Positions 59,234 through 64,000 of a stretch of DNA of 64,000 nt are shown here, one piece after another. A program made the position numbers and the translations under genes. Origin of the DNA: Bacteroidales bacterium. GTDB taxonomy: Bacteria; Bacteroidota; Bacteroidia; Bacteroidales; F082. The notes under the pieces are model-generated. The model was given only the letters and a program-made list of their open reading frames with translations. It had not been told where the DNA came from and did not search any database. The stretch spans positions 1 to 64,000 of the forward strand of contig JAEETH010000003.1 in NCBI GenBank assembly GCA_016290215.1, read 5' to 3'. Each line of letters starts with the position of its first letter. Within the stretch, counting starts at the first letter, position 1.

Positions 59234-60790
59234 TTAAAACGGGACTGGCTCGTCGGAGGTGATGGATGGGGTATAGGGTGTCATGCTGTCGTCGTCGTTC
59301 ATCTTCGAGCTGTAGACTTGTGGCTGGTCAAACTGGTTGTTGGGGCCGATGCTGGTAAAGTTGCTGTTGTCGAAGCCTTGGTCAAATTCTTCGAAGCGGG
59401 CATACTGTCCGACAAACTTCAGCTCCACCTCGCCTAATTTGCCATTACGGTGCTTGGCGATGTCGATGATGGTGTAGCCTTTGGGCTTGTCTTCCGAATC
59501 CACGCCTTCCTTGTAATATTCAGGTCGATAGATGAACATCACCATATCGGCGTCTTGTTCGATAGCACCCGATTCACGAAGGTCGGATAGGATGGGCTTC
59601 TTGGAGCCGGGACGTTGCTCCACGCTACGGCTCAGCTGTGAAAGTGCCAAAACGGGGATTTCCAACTCTTTGGCCAAACTCTTCAGCGAGCGCGAGATGG
59701 TGCTGATTTCCTGTTCGCGGTTGAGACCTTTGTCGCCTTTTGCGGTCATAAGTTGCAGGTAATCAATGAAAACCATCTGGATGTCATGTTGTTGCTTCAG
59801 TCGGCGGCATTTGGCACGCAACTCAAAGATGGAGAGCTGTGGGGTGTCATCAATGAAGATGGGTGCTTCGGTCAATGGGGTGACTTTGGTATTCAGCTGT
59901 TGCCACTCGTATTCTGCCAAATCTCCCGAACGCAGTTTGTCGGCAGTGAGTGAGGTTTCGGTCGAGATCAAACGCGTAACCAACTGAACTGATGACATTT
60001 CCAATGAGAAAAAGGCTATCGGCCTATTGAAGTTGACGGCGGCATTACGAGCTAAATTCAAGGCAAAAGCGGTTTTACCCATGCTGGGACGTGCTGCAAG
60101 GATGATGAGGTCCGATTTTTGCCAGCCTTGCGTGATACGGTCGAGCTCGGTGTAGCCCGAAGGTACGCCACGCAGCTTGTCGTCGGCGTTCTTGGCTTTC
60201 TGAATTTCAGTAATGGCTTTACTGACCAAGTCTTGCATCGAGTCGTAGCTGCGGCGCAGGTTGTTCTCGCTGATTTGGAAGAGGTTGTTCTCAGCCTTGT
60301 CCAACAGGTCGAAGACGTCGGTGGTGTCTTCAAAAGCATCGTGGATCATGTCTGACGAAATCAGAATCAGCTGACGTTGAATGTGTTTCTGCATGATGAT
60401 GCGGGCATGGTATTCGATGTTGGCTGCCGAAACCACTCGGTTGGTGAGCTTTGAGATATAATAGGCGCCGCCAACCAATTCCAATTCACCCCGTTGTTTG
60501 AGCTCGTTGGTGACGGTCATGATGTCGATGGGCTCAGACTTGCCGAACAGTGACTTGATGGCAGCGAAAATCTTTTGGTGCTTGTCCAAATAAAAAGCTT
60601 CTGGCGAGAGAATATCGATGACCTCGTTGACGGCTTCTTTCTCTAACATGAGGGCACCTAAAACGACTTCTTCAAGGTCGGTGGCTTGAGGTGGAATACG
60701 TCCCTGGTTGGCAAAGACTTGTTCCTGGGACAACAAATTACGTTTTGCAGCATCGCCGAAGGGTCGGCGGGTAATGGTATCGTTAGGCAT
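59234..60790 (-). CDS. dnaB: Replicative DNA helicase DnaB
   Basis: A protein of 518 residues. The N-terminal DnaB domain (about 33-135, PPQATDLEEVVLGALMLEKE) leads through a linker to the RecA-like C-terminal domain with Walker A AARPSMGKTAFALNLARNAA (about 242-261), VFIDYLQLM as Walker B, and the PILSDLRESGAIEQDADMVM motif with YRPEYY. The C-terminal 60 residues are a Bacteroidota-type disordered tail. It unwinds DNA at the replication fork. No intein or insertion is seen, and length is typical. Confidence 0.96.
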   Translation of the reverse strand: MPNDTITRRPFGDAAKRNLLSQEQVFANQGRIPPQATDLEEVVLGALMLEKEAVNEVIDILSPEAFYLDKHQKIFAAIKSLFGKSEPIDIMTVTNELKQRGELELVGGAYYISKLTNRVVSAANIEYHARIIMQKHIQRQLILISSDMIHDAFEDTTDVFDLLDKAENNLFQISENNLRRSYDSMQDLVSKAITEIQKAKNADDKLRGVPSGYTELDRITQGWQKSDLIILAARPSMGKTAFALNLARNAAVNFNRPIAFFSLEMSSVQLVTRLISTETSLTADKLRSGDLAEYEWQQLNTKVTPLTEAPIFIDDTPQLSIFELRAKCRRLKQQHDIQMVFIDYLQLMTAKGDKGLNREQEISTISRSLKSLAKELEIPVLALSQLSRSVEQRPGSKKPILSDLRESGAIEQDADMVMFIYRPEYYKEGVDSEDKPKGYTIIDIAKHRNGKLGEVELKFVGQYARFEEFDQGFDNSNFTSIGPNNQFDQPQVYSSKMNDDDSMTPYTPSITSDEPVPF

Positions 60791-60875
60791 AAAATGGATT
60801 TCTTTGTTCGTTTTCGATGGGCAAAATTACGGATTATTTTGCGACCCGATTTGTAGCGGACAAGGAAGTTATCAA

Positions 60876-62342
60876 CTACTTGAAAAGGAGTTGATAAGTT
60901 TTTGCAACGATTTCATTCTCAGCGATTAAGTCTTCTCTTGCCTGTTGATAACCTATGAGGTCGTTACTGGTGGCTTCAAGGAGAATCCGGCTGTGTTCGA
61001 AGAGTTTAGGCTCGCTGAAAAGGGCCGTTTCGAGGCGTTGCAAAGTCAGTCCACGTTTGATGGCTGGATGGTAAAATCGGGCTTGTTGGAGCACGTCAAA
61101 GAGGTTGAAAACCTTGTAACCCACCTTTTGGTTTTGGATGATTTCGTGCCGAAGCAGGGTAGTGGTGAGGTTTTGCGGCGTGAAGCATACAATCAACTCA
61201 TAATGAGAGAGTTTCTCGATGAGCAGAGGGATGGCCTCTTTCCAACGGCTGTGGTCCTCAAAGCAATCCCAAACAAAACAGCTCTCAGCAGCAGCCATGT
61301 CATTCCTGCGTGGGTATGTGGGTGGCATGGAATCTATGGCTGCGCCATTTTCAAACTCTCCTTGCAGTGCAAAAGCCAAAATCATCTCCTCGTAAGGCTT
61401 GGTGCCATCCAATTCCGGCACGGCGGGACGATTCAGAAGCAAGTTGAGATATGCGACCGATTTGGGTTTAGGTTGTGGCGCTAATGAGTAAAGTGTCTTG
61501 TAATCAATATAATACGAGTTGGTTTCCAAGGCTTCGATTTGATGGGCTTCTTCAGACTCAGGCTCCAATTGGGCGAGCATTTTGGCATTGGTGTTTACGC
61601 CATTAAAATAGCTTTGGAACAACGTTTCGTCATCCATGGCGGTGGTGAAGAGGAAACTGTTTTTCGGGATGAGTTTCCAGCAATGGCCTTGAAAGTCGCA
61701 TGGGTAAGGGTTGTTGCATTGCGTTCCTATGTTGACCAATGGCGAATGGGGTAGGGCAACCACTTTTTTCAACCGCTCCACATTCTCTGCAACAAATGCT
61801 TCTCGTTCAACGACATACTCCATCACCGATTCCATCTTGAACAGCTGCTGCACATCAATGGGGCCGTCTTTCATGTAGTCACTGTTGAGATACATCAAGC
61901 GGAAGTCGCTGAGTGGCACCCCACAGCCGTGCAGCACATAGTATTGCAGGGCGGCATCATTATAATAGGTGTCGCTGAGCCGCATGGAGCTTTTTACCTC
62001 CACAGCCAACCATTTATCACCGTCGCGGACGAGCATGTCAAGCATGATGAGCGTGTCATTAAATTGAAACACAGCCTCATACATTACCTTGACTTCTGGG
62101 TCACTAAGATTATCTCGGGTCTCTTGCACCTTCTTCGGGAACTGCGAAGGCGAATTGGGCGACATGTCGATGCCATTGGGAAATACCTCGTGGGCAAGCA
62201 CACCGACGTCGGTACCGCGTTGGAACTTAGCCCTTTGCTCAATGCTGAGTTTGTCGCGAAGGTAAGGGTGCTTCTTCTGCATATACAATGCCTTTTCGCA
62301 CTGCAAACCCTTGATATAAGTTGACTTGGAGAGGATGTGCAT
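60876..62342 (-). CDS. DUF2779-like protein with Cas4/RecB-type nuclease N-terminus
   Basis: A protein of 488 residues. YIKGLQCEKALYMQKKHP (about 9-26) has the first Cys of a Cas4/RecB-type nuclease, LDMLVRDGDKWLAVEVKSSM the PD-(D/E)xK core, and CNNPYPCDFQGHCWKLIP (about 207-225) the C-terminal Cys cluster that would hold a 4Fe-4S. The C-terminal half follows DUF2779 in layout but the acidic residues expected for its RNase H-like fold (VDFET) appear lost. It lies 2 bases from the DEDD exonuclease gene and should work with it on DNA ends; this is inferred. Confidence 0.75.
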   Translation of the reverse strand: MHILSKSTYIKGLQCEKALYMQKKHPYLRDKLSIEQRAKFQRGTDVGVLAHEVFPNGIDMSPNSPSQFPKKVQETRDNLSDPEVKVMYEAVFQFNDTLIMLDMLVRDGDKWLAVEVKSSMRLSDTYYNDAALQYYVLHGCGVPLSDFRLMYLNSDYMKDGPIDVQQLFKMESVMEYVVEREAFVAENVERLKKVVALPHSPLVNIGTQCNNPYPCDFQGHCWKLIPKNSFLFTTAMDDETLFQSYFNGVNTNAKMLAQLEPESEEAHQIEALETNSYYIDYKTLYSLAPQPKPKSVAYLNLLLNRPAVPELDGTKPYEEMILAFALQGEFENGAAIDSMPPTYPRRNDMAAAESCFVWDCFEDHSRWKEAIPLLIEKLSHYELIVCFTPQNLTTTLLRHEIIQNQKVGYKVFNLFDVLQQARFYHPAIKRGLTLQRLETALFSEPKLFEHSRILLEATSNDLIGYQQAREDLIAENEIVAKTYQLLFK

Positions 62343-62344
62343 GG

Positions 62345-63049
62345 TCAGTTGGTGTAGTCCACGCAGTCTTCGGGAATGAGTGGCAGGTAGTTGAAGCGCC
62401 GCATGAGTTGGGCGATGGCGAGCACGTCTTTCTGGCAGTAAGTCTTGATGCGCTCAAGGTCGTTTTCTTGCCAATACACGCGTCCTACTTCGCTGCCGTT
62501 GATGTCGTCCTTCGGCGTAGGAATGTTCAAGATAGCGCAGAGCAAGTCTAACGAGGTGTAGCTCTTGTAGTCGCCGAATTTCCAAAGCTCCATGGTGTCG
62601 ATGAAGCTGGTTTCCCAAGGTTTCTTTCCTGCAACTTGAAGTATGCGAGGAATTTGTATGCCGTTAATCATCATGCGACGGGCAATATAAGGGAAGTCGA
62701 ACTCCTTGCCATTATGGGCACACAGTTGGGCGTTAGGTGAATCGTAGTGCTTGTTCAGCATGTCGGCGAAGTCGGCAAGTAGGGCCTTCTCGTCGTGGCT
62801 GTAGAACGACTTCAAGCGGAAACGCTCTCCGTTGAAGAAACCCACCGAGATGCAGACGACTTTACCGAATTCCGCATATATGGCGGCGCGATCATAGATG
62901 TCGGCAGGGGTGTGGTCGGGGTTGTCACGGTTGAGTTGGTCGGCCTTCTTGTCCCATAGTTTTTGCATCCGTTCGTTGAGTTGGTCGTATGTTTTCTCTT
63001 GCGAGACGGTCTCGATGTCGAGGAAGAGGATTTTTGAGAAGTCTATCAT
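62345..63049 (-). CDS. DEDD-type 3'-5' exonuclease
   Basis: A protein of 234 residues. ILFLDIETVSQEKTY (about 8-22) is Exo I (DxE), CAHNGKEFDFPYIARRMMIN is Exo II (the NGKEFD Asp), and YCQKDVLAIAQLMRRF is Exo III with its last Asp. This is the predicted PolB-like exonuclease family (RNase H fold). The enzyme would digest single-stranded DNA or RNA from the 3' end. It is upstream of and 2 bases from the Cas4-like gene in one operon. Family A and E repeats lie just before it. Confidence 0.88.
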   Translation of the reverse strand: MIDFSKILFLDIETVSQEKTYDQLNERMQKLWDKKADQLNRDNPDHTPADIYDRAAIYAEFGKVVCISVGFFNGERFRLKSFYSHDEKALLADFADMLNKHYDSPNAQLCAHNGKEFDFPYIARRMMINGIQIPRILQVAGKKPWETSFIDTMELWKFGDYKSYTSLDLLCAILNIPTPKDDINGSEVGRVYWQENDLERIKTYCQKDVLAIAQLMRRFNYLPLIPEDCVDYTN

Positions 63050-63096
63050 ATCAGTTGTCAGTTATTAGTTGTTCAGTTGTTCAGTTGTTCGATTGA
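63049..63096. repeat. GTTGTTCAG repeat (family E)
   Basis: CAGTTGTCAGTTATTAG and GTTGTTCAGTTGTTCAG units follow the start of the exonuclease gene, like the tract at 37078-37125. A family A copy follows immediately. Confidence 0.6.
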
Positions 63097-63120
63097 GGTC
63101 CCTGAGCTTGTCGAAGGGCC
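63097..63120. repeat. Family A repeat
   Basis: A 24-bp copy with one change (GAGCTTG for GAGCCTG) between the acylphosphatase and exonuclease genes. Confidence 0.9.
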
Positions 63121-63136
63121 GATAGAAGTTGTGCTG

Positions 63137-63415
63137 TTATCTAATTTCTTGAAAACTATCGTATTTCCTTGTCGGCGGCACCGCCTTAATCTTCATGTCT
63201 ATTATATATGAATAAGGTGTGCCTTCGCCGCAGAGCAAGGTGAAGCGGTCGAGGTCAGCTTCCTCGCCTTCGGCCTCAATGTGGACGCTGCCGTCGGCAT
63301 GGTCGTTTTCCACGTAACCCACCAAATTGCATTGCAATCCGTATCGGTGCACATAGCGTCGGAAGCCCACGTTGAACACGCGTCCGTAAATCCTTATGTC
63401 GTATGCTTTTGTCAT
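63137..63415 (-). CDS. Acylphosphatase-family protein
   Basis: A protein of 92 residues. IYGRVFNVGFRRYVHRYG (about 9-26) matches the phosphate-binding GxVqGVgFR loop, with the catalytic Arg kept but the usual Gln-Gly replaced by Phe-Asn. VGYVENDHADGSVHIEAEGE contains the catalytic Asn (GyveN). It would cleave carboxyl-phosphate bonds. The substitution in the loop may lower activity. Its ATG overlaps the stop of the DUF493 gene upstream (ATGA). Confidence 0.85.
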   Translation of the reverse strand: MTKAYDIRIYGRVFNVGFRRYVHRYGLQCNLVGYVENDHADGSVHIEAEGEEADLDRFTLLCGEGTPYSYIIDMKIKAVPPTRKYDSFQEIR

Positions 63416-63681
63416 AGGGCGAATTTGAGTCCAGGGATGGTTCTTAGTAGGGCGTATGTGCGTTCAAGATGTTCCTTGCTCTCGATGTCGATGTTGTAGC
63501 AATAGCTGAGGTAATTGCCTTTGCCACTGCTTCTTACGTTGACAAAGCTATGCACGGTTTTCGACTCAGAAAGTGCTTTGCTGATGTTTCGCTTGGCTTC
63601 TTCCTGAAGAATCTCGGCGGCGATGATTAGCTTGATGTCAAAGTTTTGTGGATAGTTGACTTTTTCCTGAGGCTCTGTCAT
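63412..63681 (-). CDS. DUF493/YbeD-like small protein
   Basis: A protein of 89 residues. The segment NFDIKLIIAAEILQEEAKRN, the SYCYNIDIESKEHLERTYAL stretch and GLKFAL ending match the ferredoxin-like DUF493 (YbeD) family, a regulatory or allosteric fold of unknown target. ATG at 63681 is chosen; an upstream form would run through the promoter TATTTTTG at 63701-63708. It is coupled to the acylphosphatase gene. Confidence 0.75.
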   Translation of the reverse strand: MTEPQEKVNYPQNFDIKLIIAAEILQEEAKRNISKALSESKTVHSFVNVRSSGKGNYLSYCYNIDIESKEHLERTYALLRTIPGLKFAL

Positions 63682-63700
63682 AATATCTATTTCTGATTTG

Positions 63701-63708
63701 CAAAAATA
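63701..63708 (-). promoter_or_regulatory. -7 promoter element of the DUF493-acylphosphatase operon
   Basis: TATTTTTG on the minus strand, 19 bases before the ATG at 63681. Confidence 0.6.
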
Positions 63709-63780
63709 TAAAAATTGTGGTGATATTTGTGTTTTTTGGAAAGAATAGTGAAATCTTCCGTGTGGGTGCAATTTTTGTCG

Positions 63781-63788
63781 TATTTTTG
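63781..63788 (+). promoter_or_regulatory. -7 promoter element of the DUF368 gene
   Basis: TATTTTTG lies 25 bases before the ATG at 63814. Confidence 0.55.
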
Positions 63789-63813
63789 TGCTTTGAAAAT
63801 TAAACCACAATAG

Positions 63814-64000
63814 ATGTTTGGTGCTTGGCAGACGATAAAGGTGTTCATCAAAGGCATGATTATGGGAGCCGTGAACGTGTTTCCCGTGTCGAGTGGTACG
63901 GCTTCGCTGATACTTGGCGTTTTTGAGCGTTTTGTCAATGCTATCAAGGCATTAAACCACAAGAACTTCAAGTATTTACGTAAGGGACAATTCGGTGAGT
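63814..64000 (+). CDS. DUF368 membrane protein, N-terminal part (partial)
   Basis: The plus strand from the ATG at 63814 encodes MFGAWQTIKVFIKGMIMGAV, then NVFPVSSGTASLILGVFERF and VNAIKALNHKNF, open to the window end. The GMxMGxxNVxPVSSGT motif is the opening of DUF368, a family that includes the PopT polyprenyl-phosphate translocases recycling undecaprenyl phosphate. Such a function would serve the cell wall and glycan export. Only 62 residues are visible. Confidence 0.82.
   Translation, partial: MFGAWQTIKVFIKGMIMGAVNVFPVSSGTASLILGVFERFVNAIKALNHKNFKYLRKGQFGE

Overview
The window is a piece of a Bacteroidales-type (Bacteroidota) chromosome of moderate GC content. The evidence is the repeated TAnnTTTG -7 promoter element, general lack of Shine-Dalgarno sites, C-terminal type IX secretion (T9SS) sorting domains, lipoproteins whose lipobox Cys is preceded by S or A, and a 16S rRNA gene with a Bacteroidota-like 5' end. 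The species cannot be named without a database search.

Layout. 1-1240: 5' two thirds of a 16S rRNA gene on the minus strand, with leader and promoter. 1.3-8.3 kb: AlbA_2 protein, XRE regulator, and an nrnA-like DHH phosphoesterase leading into four consecutive FKBP-type prolyl isomerase lipoproteins. 8.6-22.0 kb: one long minus-strand gene array that looks like a polymorphic toxin locus. It holds small secreted and lipoproteins, two T9SS cargo proteins, a trimeric-adhesin/tail-fibre-like protein, an RHS-like N-terminal half, and a second RHS protein with a JAB/JAMM-like toxin tip followed by an overlapping candidate immunity lipoprotein. 22.2-29.2 kb: a TPR regulator and an exopolysaccharide/O-antigen export cluster (flippase, two Wzz-like proteins, ligase/polymerase). 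29.3-34.3 kb: a defence island with an Abi_2 HEPN protein carrying a hairpin leader, a complete DpnII-type GATC restriction-modification set (beta-class methylase, MboI/DpnII nuclease, Dam-like methylase), a duplicated methylase fragment, a strongly folded non-coding RNA, a DpnD/PcfM protein and a Cys-cluster protein. 34.6-49.5 kb: clpS-relA, a CotH T9SS protein, an AAA/DUF4143 ATPase behind four phased 32-bp repeats, two outer-membrane proteins, DUF456, split transketolase (C half fused to a LOG-like domain), and a convergent operon of an MscS-type channel with two RyR-domain proteins. 49.5-64 kb: DUF4301, two leucine tRNAs, a geranylgeranyl-reductase-family flavoprotein, a five-gene Hdr-like electron-transfer cluster, RluA-type pseudouridine synthase, DnaB, a Cas4-like/DUF2779-like protein with a DEDD exonuclease, acylphosphatase, DUF493 and the start of a DUF368 gene.

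The window is also rich in short interspersed palindromic repeats. One 24-bp family sits between genes and also in frame inside three proteins, and two families form palindromes nested in other palindromes. The most interesting candidates for undescribed biology are the MscS-RyR-RyR operon, the split RHS/JAB toxin locus, the structured RNAs in front of the Abi and restriction-modification genes, the transketolase-LOG fusion, and the nested repeats.
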